64,000 bases of DNA, taken from the NCBI RefSeq assembly GCF_000153325.1, contig NZ_CH724141.1, forward strand, positions 1,362,588 through 1,426,587. The letters are read 5' to 3'. Of the stretch, positions 1 to 10,569 are shown piece after piece. A model generated the notes under the pieces. The model was not told the origin of the DNA, did not search any database, and saw only the letters and a list, made by a program, of their open reading frames with translations. This stretch comes from Photobacterium sp. SKA34. Its GTDB lineage: Bacteria; Pseudomonadota; Gammaproteobacteria; Enterobacterales; Vibrionaceae. How positions within the stretch are numbered: the stretch's first letter is position 1; each line of letters begins with the position of its first letter. The position numbers and the translations under genes are program-made.

Positions 1-337
<337 letters not shown>

Positions 338-3272
338 TGTATACCTTTAGTTATATTGTTAACAGCGTGTGGTGGCGAAGATGATGGTTTTCTGGATCAG
401 GAAAATTCTTCTAACAATGGCAATGATACTTCTGAGATTTTACCACCAATTACTAAAGATTATGAAATTATTGCTTTTAATCAGAGAACTATAAAAGTAA
501 ATCTTAATAACTTATTTTCAGATCCTGATACAAAAAAAGAAAATTTAATTGTTAGTATTGGACAAAAATTTAAAATTAAAAGTCCTAGTAAATATGAATT
601 ATCGAATCATAATTTAACTTATACCCCTAATGGATTTATTGGTGAGCAGGTTATACCTTACAATGTTTTTGATGGCACATCGTCTACGACAGGCTATATC
701 AAAATAACTAATGAGCCTTCTTCTAGCTCACCAATCACGCCTGATATAATTGAAGTGCATACGCGAGATCTCATTATTTATATGGGGTCGTCTGCAACTC
801 AATCATTTAGTCTTGGAAGTAATGGTACTGTTATTGATTCATTAGTTGGGGGATCGCTAGGTCATATATCTACGAATGGGAATCAATTTACATATACACC
901 CAATAGTAATGCTAATGGTGAAGACATACTTTCATATGTTACGACAGATAGTAACGGGAAGGTTGTATCAGGTACGATTACAATTAACGTTATAACTGAA
1001 AATTAAGACAATGATAACTCTGAACCTTTGGTACCAATTACAAAAGACTATTTTGTTTCTATGGTTGCGGGAACAGAGAAAACAATCTCGTTGAATTTAG
1101 GTCCATCCAATATTTCAATAGATACAATATATGGTGAGAAATTAGGCACAATTAGTTTTGCTGGTAGTAATTTTACCTATAAATCTATCGCCGGAAAATC
1201 AGGTGAAGATATTATATTTTATACAATGACAAATAATGATACGGGCCAGACATTCAAAGGAAAAGTTGTTATCGATCTCTCTCTACCTGCTCCTGTAACA
1301 AAAGATATTATTCTTTATGTTGATGCGGGTGAATCAAAAACATTTTCTTTGGGTGATGGTTCATCCATAAATAAGATCCAAGAAATTATAAACGAAAAGT
1401 TAGGTACAGTTTCAATTAACGGAAGTGAATTTACCTACAGTCCGTCTGAGAATCAGTACGGACAAGATATTTTATCTTATATTATGGCTGATCCAAATAA
1501 CCCGAATAAAAAACAAAAAGGCAATATAATCGTTAATGTGGTACCACCTGAAAAGCCAACATTAGCATTTATAGGTATTGACTTAGAGGGCGCGACTTAT
1601 GAACCCGGTGCCGAACTAACATCTTATACATATTGTGAAAGAAATTGTGAGAGTTACGAATATCAATGGATCATTAATGGAAAAGTTGTCGGGACTGATG
1701 AATCTTATACATTACAACCTGAAGATATAAATCACGCAGTTAAACTAGAGGTTGTTGGAGTTGATGAATATGGACAAAAATCTAGTTCTGAGTATTCAAT
1801 TTATTCTATAGCGACTGTCAATCAGATCCATAGTAATCACTATTCATTCATAGCGGCTAAAAGCCCTTCTTTAGATCCTTATATTCCTTCATCAGACTTT
1901 ATCGGTTGGGGAGCTGAGACACTTGGCGCTATAGACCATTATATGCCAAGGCCAGGAGCTGGATACAATCTCGTTGCAACGACAATGGCTTATGTTTATG
2001 TACCTGAATATGATGCTGATGCCTTTGGGGGATCTCCTGTCAAAGCATGGGGATATAAAAAGTATGGTGGTGATATGGGGAAATATGAACCCAATTTCGG
2101 TACTCAAAAGCTTTATTATATTAAAGATTGTGTCGCGTCACATAAGGCATTTGCCTGTGTAACAGGACTGGATTTTTCTGATTATATTACTGACTACGGT
2201 GACACGCCATTTGGTAAAGTTTATACATGGTATGACCCTGATTTGGGAGGAAAGTTATACCAAAGTCATTGAAAAAGAAGTCCCTGAAGGTATTGAAGTT
2301 ATTTTTGCTGCCTCACATGCTTTTGCTGCACTAAAAGGTGGTGATCTTGTATCTTGGGGTGTTTCTGCAAACCCGATAATATTTAAACTTAATGATGTTG
2401 TAAAAGTTTTTGATTCAGGAAAGCAGGACTCAATTTGGAAAAGACGTCCTGGTTTTACCGCCGTGACTTCAGCGGGGAAAATCTTCACTTGGAACGGTGG
2501 AGAGACGTCACCTCAAGAACTTACTTTTACCTCAGCAACGGGATCTCCATTTAGCGGTGATGATATTGTATCCGTTCATACAACTAACTATGCATATGCT
2601 GCAATCATGAATGATGGCTCGGTGCAGGTATGGGGTGAAGCAGATAAGGGTGGAGATATTCGTGGGCTTGAGAGTCATTTAGCTTCTGGTGTTGTTGATA
2701 TATTTTCCACGTCAAATGCTTTTGCAGCCTTAAAACAAGATGGAACCGTTGTTGTTTGGGGTGATGAAAGCAGAGGTGGTAAAAATAATACAGCTGTAAA
2801 ATTAACTGATATTAAAGCAATCTCTAGTACAAAAGACGCATTTGCCGCAATTAAAAATGATGGTTCAGTCGTCACTTGGGGAAATACAAACGCAGGTGGA
2901 GACTCAAGTACTGTGAGTTCTGAATTAGTTTCAGACGTAAAAGTTATTGTAGGTAATCAGGCAGCCTTTGCCGCAATTAAAAGTGACGGATCTGTCGTGG
3001 TGTGGGGAGACAATCATGGTGGAGGTTTAATTGCATCGACTGACGGTGTAACCGAACCTACAGAAGATGCTACTTTAGTATCTCGTTTAAAGTCTGGCGT
3101 TATTGGTATTCAAGCAACACTATTTGCTTTTGCTGCACTAAAAAATAAAGGAGAAGTAGTCAGCTGGGGACAAGATTATTTTGGTGGTGATACAAGTACT
3201 GTTTCTTCAGAGTTTATGCCAGATCCTAATTCGTTTTCACTTAGAGAAACATCAATTGATGAATCATATTGA
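338..3272 (+). pseudogene. Broken large RCC1-repeat lipoprotein gene (IS insertion, internal stop, frameshift)
   Basis: The pieces read as one decayed gene. It begins inside a lipoprotein signal peptide (PLVILLTACGG, lipobox LTAC) cut off at its 5' end by the IS. Four tandem beta-sandwich repeats of roughly 85-100 residues follow, each with a pattern like P[IV]TKDxxxx, LGTxS, FTYxP and GEDILSYxM. The second half has RCC1-like repeats with AFAALKxDGxVVxWG. Two further lesions are visible: an in-frame TAA at 1004-1006 between two repeats, and a frame change near 2245-2265 at the start of the RCC1 part, where the second frame resumes the same repeat pattern. The ancestral product would have been an outer-membrane or surface lipoprotein of nearly 1000 residues. 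A sequencing error could explain one lesion but not all three. Function is unknown. Confidence 0.85.
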
Positions 3273-3829
3273 AATCAGCCTACATAGTGACAATGCCCAT
3301 TAATGTCATTGGTTCATCAATAAAAAATTAATATTTTTATTCCTATATATTAAATAATGGTAAGAATTTAATTTTTATTTTAATGAAACGTGAAAAATGA
3401 AAACTTAATAATTATTTTTTCAAGTGAATTAACTAAATATAATTAGAGTAAGGGGGTATATAGAAAAATAAAATATTAATTCTGCACTATTGATTGTGTT
3501 GTTAATTACATGATTGCAAAGTTATTGAGCATAATATCATATTACAATAATTAATTATTCATTAAGCGTATGTTTGGTTGATTTGTGATAGGCAATTGTT
3601 ATAATTAAATCATTACAATATGTAAGGAACTTGCCTATTCACTTTAACTAAAGTAATTACTCTAATGTTAATTAAATGCTTTGGTGTTAATTAAATGCTT
3701 TGGTGTTAATTAAATGCTTTTGTGTTAAGTATTTATTTATTGAAAATAAATTTAAAGTGAAAAATAAAGTATTTAAAGGTAATACCTTTAAATATGTCTT
3801 TGAGCAACGAAAATTAATAAGGATATAAT
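3273..3829. other. AT-rich intergenic region upstream of the fimbrial operon
   Basis: No gene is seen. The stretch is very AT-rich and should hold the promoter and regulatory sites of the fimbrial operon, but I could not pick a convincing -35/-10 pair among many AT-rich candidates. It contains the 19-bp direct repeats listed separately. Confidence 0.6.
3668..3724. repeat. Three tandem 19-bp direct repeats before the major fimbrial subunit
   Basis: Three head-to-tail copies of TTAATTAAATGCTTTGGTG occur; the first two are identical and the third differs at one base. They end about 105 bp before the start codon of the major subunit. The position suits an iterated regulator site or a slippage-prone promoter spacer. 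Which of these is true cannot be told from sequence. Confidence 0.85.
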
Positions 3830-4435
3830 ATGAAAATGGATAAAAAGACTACATTAGCTTCTACTATTTTACTATCTACTGTTTTATTTTCAGTATCTGC
3901 TCTGGCAAATACAGGTGATGTTGTATTTCAAGGAGAGGTAACGAAAGCAACATGTACTTTTGTAATTCAAGATAGTGACGGTACAACGAATGCTTCTAAC
4001 GTTGTTAATTTAAAGTCAGCTACTGTTGATGAAGTAAAAGCTGGTAATGCCGAAGAAGTCGTTTTCGATATAGTTTCAGCAAAAAAAGATGATGGTTCTG
4101 AATGTTTTACTGCAGCTCATGATGTGACAGTTCTTTGGGTACCAGTTAATGGATTTGATGCTGATAATAATTTGGCTAATTTAGCGCCAGATGCAACAAA
4201 AGCACAAAAAGTTGCCGTAAGGTTAATGAAGGGAGACGATGGCACTCAAATTACATCAACTGATTCACGTGTTCATTTTGAGAAGATAGCTCCAGGTACT
4301 GATGGTACTCATACACCTACAAGATATCAATTTAAAGCACAGATGGTACAATCCTCTGCTGATGCGAGTACAGCAACAGATGTGACAGCTGGTAACGTAA
4401 AATCGCAAGCTAAATTTATTGTCGGTTACCGTTAA
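3830..4435 (+). CDS. Fimbrial-type major subunit (chaperone-usher pilin)
   Basis: This 201-residue exported protein has a signal peptide ending in SVSALA and a mature domain with two cysteines (in KATCTF and SECFTA) of the kind that form the pilin disulfide. It ends in a beta-strand (KFIVGYR), although the usual penultimate Tyr pattern is only partly kept. The start is set by AAGGA six bases upstream. It is the first gene of a locus encoding an usher, chaperones and adhesins, which is the main support for a pilin role. I infer it is the polymerising major subunit because it is first and because a strong hairpin follows its stop codon, a usual way of giving the pilin more message than the usher. 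Sequence similarity to a named pilus type is not evident to me. Confidence 0.75.
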   Translation: MKMDKKTTLASTILLSTVLFSVSALANTGDVVFQGEVTKATCTFVIQDSDGTTNASNVVNLKSATVDEVKAGNAEEVVFDIVSAKKDDGSECFTAAHDVTVLWVPVNGFDADNNLANLAPDATKAQKVAVRLMKGDDGTQITSTDSRVHFEKIAPGTDGTHTPTRYQFKAQMVQSSADASTATDVTAGNVKSQAKFIVGYR

Positions 4436-4439
4436 AAAA

Positions 4440-4468
4440 TTGAGAAGTACTTTATAAGTGCTTCTCAA
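4440..4468 (+). terminator. Intercistronic hairpin after the major pilin gene
   Basis: A 13-bp stem (TTGAGAAGTACTT against AAGTGCTTCTCAA, one G-T pair) with a 3-base loop lies five bases after the pilin stop. No clean T-run follows, so it probably attenuates transcription or protects the upstream message rather than ending transcription completely. Confidence 0.65.
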
Positions 4469-4635
4469 CTACTTCTTTTAATATTAATCATATTATTAAT
4501 AATTATGTTATTAATGATTTATATGTGAACATTACAGTAAGCATAATATCACAAGAACTCTATTAATTTATTAGAGAACAATGATTATAAATTGAAATGG
4601 ATTTAATTCGTGATTGAAATGCGATGGAGATACGC

Positions 4636-7014
4636 ATGCATATAAAAAATATGATTACTATTTTAGCTGTTATAAACTCTTCTTTGTGCTTGGCACAAAC
4701 TGAGTTTGATACTTCATTTATGCATGGTGGTGAAAATGTAAGATCAGATTTTTTAGACTATACAAGCAGCAATGTACCTGGAAAATATTTGGTTGATTTT
4801 TATCTAAATAATAAAAGTTATGGTCGTCATGTTTTAGTTATAAAGGAAGATGATAAAGAATCTATTTGTCTGCCATTAACTTTATTAGAAACGTTAGATC
4901 TACCTATTAATTATGAAAAAATGATCGATGCTTTTAATCCAACAGATCATTGCTATAACTTAGAAAAAATACCGAAAGCTTCTGCTATATTTGATTTTTC
5001 TACGCAATCTTTATCGCTTCAATTACCACAACTTATTTTATTAGAAGATAATGAATATAGCTGGGACTATGGTGCTAATGGTTTTATTCTAAATTACAAT
5101 GCAAATGCAAGTCATCACTATTATCGAGAGCATAGTAAAGATACATCTTCAGCATTTGTGAATTTTGATTTACAGATGAACTATGATCGCTGGGTATTTA
5201 CAACACAGGCGAGTGGTACTAATAAAACAGGCATAAGATCTTCAGAATATCTTGTGTCAACAGCAATAAAATCAATAAAAAGCGCTTTCTCTATTGGTAA
5301 AACATATACCCGATCATCTGTACTCAATGATTTTAGTTTTGTCGGCTTAACATTATACTCTGATCGCTCAATGGAACCTCATAATGCGAGAGGTTATGCA
5401 CCCATTATCGATGGATTTGCTGATTCCAGTTCAACAATTACCATTAAGCAAGGGGAATATATATTACTTTCTCGTGATATCCCTGCAGGTCATTACTCAT
5501 TTAGTAATATTAATCCTATTGGAAGTAAAGATATTGTTGTGGAGGTAGAAAGTGACACTGGAAAAATTACTAAAACAATATATCCAATGTCAACGTTACC
5601 AAACCTGATTGCTGAAGGTGACTACGATTATAATATAGCAACGGGTCGTAAAGGTGATTTTGATAACTATATTAAAAATCCATTTGTATTTGCTTCCTTA
5701 GATCGTGGATTTAGGTATGCAACGCTAAATACAGCTGTGGTTTTACATGATAAGTACCAAAGCTTAGGTATAGGAGCAGGAGTTCCTTTAAGTTATTTCG
5801 GTGCAATTTCTGTTAATGTCAATGGCTCAAGAAGCCAATATAACAAAACGGATAAAAGTCAAAAAAGAAGTCTAGAAGGGATCAACACAAGTTTACGGTA
5901 TGTAAAAGATATTACAGAACGTACACACGTTCAATTTGTAGCGTATGAATATCACAGTGCCGGTTATGTTGATTTCAACGGCTTTGATCCTGATTCTTAT
6001 GATGAGTATGGCAGTGAGTCATTAAGAAATCGATTTGAGACAATTCTGACGCATAGTTTTGATAATTCTTATCTTTCTGCATCCGGTTGGTACAGTAACT
6101 ATCGAGGTATAATTGCTAGTGAATATGGTGGTAACATCTCATTTTCAACAGCATTTGATAATGGTCTATCTGCAGGTATTAGTGGTTCAATAACATCGTC
6201 TGAATCTTTTGGTGAGGATTATTCAACAACTCTGAGTTTAAGTATTCCATTATCTTATAAAGAACGAGATATATTCACCAATTCATCACTGACTTATTCC
6301 AAAACATCAGGGACTACCGTTATTGCAAATACGTCATTCAACAGCAGTGATAATATCTCTCACTCTGTAAGTGCAAGTGCTTCGAAATCTGAACGTTCTG
6401 CGTCTTTTAGTACAAATGCTAACTTAGATCCAGTTGCTATCGGTTTCAATGCTTCAACGAGTAATAACTCAACGTCTGTTGGCGGATCTATCTCGGGTTC
6501 TGTTGCTGCTGCCGAAGGAGTTGGTATTGCTTATTCAAGCCGTCGCTCGAAAACTATAGCAATTGTAAATACAAAAGGGATAGATAAAGCTAAAGTTAAT
6601 GGTCGTAAAGCTGATAACTTTGGAAATATTATTATTCCGCTTTCAACTTATACACAGAATCGTATTAATTTAAATAGTAAAGATATACCTAATGATATTG
6701 AATTAAATAAAACGTCTTATAATATAATACCGACGGATAAGGCAATAATTGTTCGTAAATTTGATTATAAGAAAGTTCAGAGATACTTACTTCGTGTGTT
6801 TGATAAGAATGGAAAAGAATTACCATTAGGATCACAGGTAACAACGGACGATAATGTTTATGTTGGTTTTATTGCAACACAAGGGGTGTTAATGGCAACG
6901 CTTGATTCACCTTCACATCACCTAAATATCAAGACAAATGATCATATTTGTAAAGTGGATATTTCGAAAATTAAGCCAGATCTTAATGAAGTTAAAGATA
7001 TATATTGCCAATAG
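4636..7014 (+). CDS. Outer-membrane fimbrial usher (FimD/PapC family)
   Basis: The usher is the outer-membrane pore that receives chaperone-subunit complexes and assembles the pilus. The N-terminal periplasmic domain begins FDTSFMHGG and has PGKYLVDFYLNN. A long beta-barrel stretch rich in Ser, Asn and Tyr follows. The C-terminal domains include YVGFIATQGVLMATL, where a typical usher has a GxxG-type turn, and the final region has a cysteine pair (HICKV and IYCQ). The start is taken at the second in-frame ATG because GGAGA sits five bases before it and the signal peptide (MHIKNMITILAV to LCLA) begins there. The product is 792 residues, slightly short for the family. The stop is 13 bases before the next start, so the two are probably co-transcribed. 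Confidence 0.93.
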   Translation: MHIKNMITILAVINSSLCLAQTEFDTSFMHGGENVRSDFLDYTSSNVPGKYLVDFYLNNKSYGRHVLVIKEDDKESICLPLTLLETLDLPINYEKMIDAFNPTDHCYNLEKIPKASAIFDFSTQSLSLQLPQLILLEDNEYSWDYGANGFILNYNANASHHYYREHSKDTSSAFVNFDLQMNYDRWVFTTQASGTNKTGIRSSEYLVSTAIKSIKSAFSIGKTYTRSSVLNDFSFVGLTLYSDRSMEPHNARGYAPIIDGFADSSSTITIKQGEYILLSRDIPAGHYSFSNINPIGSKDIVVEVESDTGKITKTIYPMSTLPNLIAEGDYDYNIATGRKGDFDNYIKNPFVFASLDRGFRYATLNTAVVLHDKYQSLGIGAGVPLSYFGAISVNVNGSRSQYNKTDKSQKRSLEGINTSLRYVKDITERTHVQFVAYEYHSAGYVDFNGFDPDSYDEYGSESLRNRFETILTHSFDNSYLSASGWYSNYRGIIASEYGGNISFSTAFDNGLSAGISGSITSSESFGEDYSTTLSLSIPLSYKERDIFTNSSLTYSKTSGTTVIANTSFNSSDNISHSVSASASKSERSASFSTNANLDPVAIGFNASTSNNSTSVGGSISGSVAAAEGVGIAYSSRRSKTIAIVNTKGIDKAKVNGRKADNFGNIIIPLSTYTQNRINLNSKDIPNDIELNKTSYNIIPTDKAIIVRKFDYKKVQRYLLRVFDKNGKELPLGSQVTTDDNVYVGFIATQGVLMATLDSPSHHLNIKTNDHICKVDISKIKPDLNEVKDIYCQ

Positions 7015-7027
7015 TGTTGAGGTTTTA

Positions 7028-7729
7028 ATGAAAAACTACTTAATATCATTTTGTTTAGTAAGCTGTATGCTACTTTCTAACAGTGTATATGCTGGACTTA
7101 AAATGAACAAAACTCGCTATATTTATAATGAAGGACAAGGTGATATAACCCTAAATATTAGTAATGATACTGATGTTAACTATGGTGGCCAAGTATGGAT
7201 AGATAACCTGCATAAAGTAAATACGAAGAGTGTTAATTTTATTGTGCTTCCTTCAATGTTTAAAATAGTAAAAAATGGTCGACAGATTATAAGGCTAAAA
7301 AACATTGGGAATGATATAAGAAAAGATCAAGAGTCACTCTTTTTTATTAATGTTCTTGAGATGCCACCACGCCCAAAAAATGCACCTGATAGCTTTATGC
7401 AAGTAGCGCTTCAAACGAGAGTGAAGTTGATATATAGGCCATCATCATTACAAAAAAGTCGTTTGGCTGCAGAAAAAGAAATAAAAATAGAAAGAGTGAA
7501 TCATAGTTATCAGTTAATTAATCCAACACCTTATTACTTTGCGATTAGTAAAGTAAAAGTTGATGGAAAATTGATTAAGTTTAATCAATCAGTTGATAAT
7601 AAACTAGGATTGTTTTCTCCAAAAAGTTCAGTGATTCTCTCTGAAGTAAAGATTAAACCTAGCTCAAAAATTACAATTTATGCTCTCGATGATTTTGGTA
7701 GTAGTAGAGAATACATTATCAATGGGTAA
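7028..7729 (+). CDS. Periplasmic pilus chaperone 1 (PapD/FimC family)
   Basis: A signal peptide ending SNSVYA precedes two Ig-like domains. Family hallmarks are TRYIYNEG (the conserved Arg of the subunit-binding cleft), QIIRLKNIG, the G1-strand segment LQTRVKLIYRP, and NPTPYYFAISKV in domain 2. It folds pilus subunits by donor-strand complementation and delivers them to the usher. The start is set by GAGG five bases upstream; the open frame extends further upstream into the usher gene but that extension lacks a signal peptide. At 233 residues it is full length. It is clearly paralogous to the second chaperone of this locus but diverged. Confidence 0.93.
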   Translation: MKNYLISFCLVSCMLLSNSVYAGLKMNKTRYIYNEGQGDITLNISNDTDVNYGGQVWIDNLHKVNTKSVNFIVLPSMFKIVKNGRQIIRLKNIGNDIRKDQESLFFINVLEMPPRPKNAPDSFMQVALQTRVKLIYRPSSLQKSRLAAEKEIKIERVNHSYQLINPTPYYFAISKVKVDGKLIKFNQSVDNKLGLFSPKSSVILSEVKIKPSSKITIYALDDFGSSREYIING

Positions 7730-7758
7730 TTACGAAAGGCTAATTTAATGGTATTTAT

Positions 7759-8265
7759 ATGAGTGTGAATAAAATTGCTTTTGCGGTATTACTTTTATCA
7801 TCTAATTACGCAATGGCACATACTGCTGAAGTAACTGTAAATATTAGTGGTAATATTATTAGTCCAGGTTGTACTGTTAATGATAATAATGATGAAACCG
7901 TTGATTTTGAAACTGTTGATACTGGACAGGTAATAACGGGTATTATAACAGAAACAGTGCCAGTTGTGATTGATTGTGAGATGCCTGAAATCATTGCTGG
8001 AATTAATATCAAATATAACCCTATTGATACATTAGGAAGCTCTAATGGAATACTTTCTACAAATAATGAAGAACTTGGTATTAAACTCTTAGTTGAAGGC
8101 AGTAACTTGGCATTTGATCAAAACTACTCTATTGATATCGGTAATGAAAAACAATATATTCATGATGTTACAGCTATACTAATTTATATAGGTGACGGTA
8201 GTTATAAAGATTTAAATCCTGGAGAGTTTACAAGCAAGTTAAGAATTACTTTAACTTATTATTAA
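7759..8265 (+). CDS. Minor fimbrial subunit or adaptor pilin
   Basis: This 168-residue exported protein has a signal peptide ending in NYAMA, then NISGNIISPGCTV, a typical pilin first strand with the conserved cysteine. The second cysteine is in VVIDCEMP, and the C-terminal strand is SKLRITLTYY with the family's penultimate Tyr. It sits between two chaperone genes. I infer an adaptor or alternative subunit role, since the first gene is the better major-pilin candidate. No strong ribosome site is visible close to the ATG; an upstream ATG is closed after four codons. Confidence 0.8.
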   Translation: MSVNKIAFAVLLLSSNYAMAHTAEVTVNISGNIISPGCTVNDNNDETVDFETVDTGQVITGIITETVPVVIDCEMPEIIAGINIKYNPIDTLGSSNGILSTNNEELGIKLLVEGSNLAFDQNYSIDIGNEKQYIHDVTAILIYIGDGSYKDLNPGEFTSKLRITLTYY

Positions 8266-8287
8266 TCGCTTTTTTCGTAGGTTTTTT

Positions 8288-8989
8288 ATGGAATTTAAAC
8301 ATATTTTAAAAATTGGGTTATTTATACTTTTTTACAGTAATAGTGCTCTAGCTGCATTACAATTAAATGCAACAAGATATATTGTAAATGAAGGCGATAA
8401 AAGCATCGAAATAAAGATAGAGAATATAGCAGATAAAACATACGCGGCTCAAATTTGGATAGAAAATGAAGATGAAAAAGATAAAAAAGTTAACTTTATC
8501 CCTATGCCTAACTTTTTTAAATTTAACAAAGGTGAGACACAAATTGTTCGTATACTAAACACGCAGAAATCGCCATCTATTAAAAATGAATCACTGTACT
8601 GGCTTAATTTACAAGAGATACCACCAGTCGATAAGTCTAAAAAAAGTAGAATAACCCTAGCTTTAAAAACAAGAGTAAAACTAATTTATAGACCTAAAAC
8701 TCTTTTAGATAAAAGGGCTAATGCTGAAAAATTATTAACAATTTTTAAATCGAACGAAAGTATTAAAATTACGAATCCGACACCTTTTTATCTAGCAGTA
8801 GTTAGCGTTAAATTGAATGGTAAAGAAGTAAAGTTAAACAATGATATGAAACAGCAGTTAGGTGTTTTTCCACCTAAAAGCTCAGTATTTATTAAAAATA
8901 ATGATGTAACTTCAATCTCAAAATTTGAATTTGATGCTATAAATGATTACGGTACAGTCAGCCATTTTCAAGGGAAATTAGGATATTAA
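8288..8989 (+). CDS. Periplasmic pilus chaperone 2 (PapD/FimC family)
   Basis: This is a second full-length PapD-like chaperone, with a signal peptide ending SNSALA, the cleft Arg in ATRYIVNEG, LALKTRVKLIYRP, and NPTPFYLAVVSV. Two chaperones in one locus suggest that different subunits use different chaperones; being adjacent to the adhesin, this one may serve the tip protein. It is also the ancestral copy of two decayed chaperone remnants found downstream in front of the extra adhesin genes. It starts 22 bases after the minor pilin stop and is followed within 50 bases by the first adhesin. Confidence 0.93.
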   Translation: MEFKHILKIGLFILFYSNSALAALQLNATRYIVNEGDKSIEIKIENIADKTYAAQIWIENEDEKDKKVNFIPMPNFFKFNKGETQIVRILNTQKSPSIKNESLYWLNLQEIPPVDKSKKSRITLALKTRVKLIYRPKTLLDKRANAEKLLTIFKSNESIKITNPTPFYLAVVSVKLNGKEVKLNNDMKQQLGVFPPKSSVFIKNNDVTSISKFEFDAINDYGTVSHFQGKLGY

Positions 8990-9035
8990 ATACTAATTAA
9001 ACATTTAAATTATAGAAATATATTAGGTTATCAGA

Positions 9036-10064
9036 ATGATTAAATTTAAAGGAATCATGTTGTTCCTAATTGTTACCAGGAGTTTTAATGTATATGCGAA
9101 TGATATTGATGTTTTTGTAAATCCAGGTAGAGACGTTGTACTTCCAGTTACTCTTGATGGAATTACTAGTAATAATATAACCGTTAATAGTGAATACTTT
9201 TGGGCTCATGAACGAGTCGGCACGGGTTCGGAATACTCAAGGTCAGAAACAAGAGGTAATATAACTCTTAGAATAGATGGTGCCGAATCAGAATTTACTT
9301 TAATTCATAATGGTAATGCAGTGGTATGGAATTGTAACTATCGTAGAGGTAGCGGTGGCGCCACTCCAGCCTTGTTCCCAGGATTTGGTTTACAAAATAA
9401 TTTACATGAAGGTTGGAGGGAATGTGGCCGTATTCAGCGTTTAGGGTTTCATATTAATGATGCTATGGACGGGGATTATGTTGTTAATTATGATACTAGG
9501 GTTAATTTTGTACGTATAGAAGTGCCTGACAACGTGACAACTCAACAAGAAACATTTACTATTTCTCATCGACGTCATGTAAATGGTGGTGGCGTTATTA
9601 ATATCGGTACTGCTGATACGATCACAGTACATATTATACAAAATACCTGTACCTTCGGAGCTAATAACGCTGATATAAATATTGATGATGGCGAATTTAC
9701 ACCAGGCATCGATGGACCTAGAACTCCATTAAATCTTGATTTAACTTGTATTTCTGAAAATAATGAAGTAGGTACTGGCATTGATACTGTATCTTCAAAT
9801 AATGAAAATACATTGTTAGCAAACTATCGTATTGAAGAAAATTCAACTGCTAATGTTAACGAGCTAGCTGCAAATGTATTCTTATTTAGACCGAATAATG
9901 TTCGTATTAATTTAGCTCAAGTATATGATAATATATTTGAATTAAATAACTTGCAATATCAAGTTATACCTAGTCAAATTAATGAATTTAATCCTCATGA
10001 TAATACAGCAGCTCAGTTCGGTGCGTTTACTCGATCATTTAATGTAATAATTGATTATTATTGA
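9036..10064 (+). CDS. Two-domain fimbrial tip adhesin, copy 1
   Basis: This 342-residue exported protein has a signal peptide ending NVYA and two parts. Residues about 22-200 form an N-terminal domain starting DIDVFVNPGRDVVLPVTLDG, with a cysteine pair (VWNCNY and WRECGR). From about residue 204 (NTCTFGANN) comes a pilin-like domain with its own cysteine pair, ending in the strand SFNVIIDYY. This is the architecture of chaperone-usher tip adhesins: a receptor-binding domain fused to a subunit domain. The receptor is unknown. Two full paralogues follow in tandem and a frameshifted one lies on the other strand near 17000; the pilin domains are much better conserved between copies than the N-terminal domains. 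Confidence 0.82.
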   Translation: MIKFKGIMLFLIVTRSFNVYANDIDVFVNPGRDVVLPVTLDGITSNNITVNSEYFWAHERVGTGSEYSRSETRGNITLRIDGAESEFTLIHNGNAVVWNCNYRRGSGGATPALFPGFGLQNNLHEGWRECGRIQRLGFHINDAMDGDYVVNYDTRVNFVRIEVPDNVTTQQETFTISHRRHVNGGGVINIGTADTITVHIIQNTCTFGANNADINIDDGEFTPGIDGPRTPLNLDLTCISENNEVGTGIDTVSSNNENTLLANYRIEENSTANVNELAANVFLFRPNNVRINLAQVYDNIFELNNLQYQVIPSQINEFNPHDNTAAQFGAFTRSFNVIIDYY

Positions 10065-10569
10065 TTATTATTGATTATTTTTAAAATAGAATTATTTTAA
10101 AAAAGGCTTAAGCTATATTTACATAGCTTAAGCTTTTTCATATGTATTAAATAAATATTCTGTATAGGTTTAAATCCTATTTTTATTCTAGTATAGAGTG
10201 TAGTTATTGTGTGTGATTCATTATTCACTAATGAATAAAAGGATTTTTATCTTTTATAGTCTAATGAGAAAAATACACAATGACACCAAAGTAAAAATTT
10301 TATTAAATCAACCGTAATGAAAATGATTTTAATGCTAATTTTTTCTTTTATTCCTAATTTTTCCTTTATTATGTAAAAGGTTTACTATAAACTTAGTTTC
10401 ATTAATTGATGATTTAATGTTCTATATCAAAATATTTAAACTGTATTAATTAATGAAATCTCTCTTCCCTAAATTATATATGGAATTAATAAGTTTTATT
10501 TATATAAATAGGGAGGGGGAATTGACTTATTTTTAATAATGACTGCCTATGCATTTATGATTTTTAGAG
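10065..10569. repeat. Duplicated intergenic segment, copy A
   Basis: No gene is seen. Most of this AT-rich stretch is closely repeated at 12053-12565, including the terminator behind the adhesin and a long AT-rich tract that probably carries the promoter of the next adhesin. It is not found after the third adhesin. Near 10550 it has a single copy of the TGCATTTA-like unit that is expanded in copy B. Confidence 0.8.
10105..10138 (+). terminator. Intrinsic terminator after adhesin 1
   Basis: A perfect 11-bp stem, GCTTAAGCTAT with ATAGCTTAAGC, is followed by TTTTT. It separates the main fimbrial operon from the downstream adhesin cassettes, implying that these have their own promoters. Confidence 0.85.

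Noticed and set aside
3668..3724. CRISPR-like array
   Set aside because: The three 19-bp units are directly contiguous without spacers and no cas genes are present.
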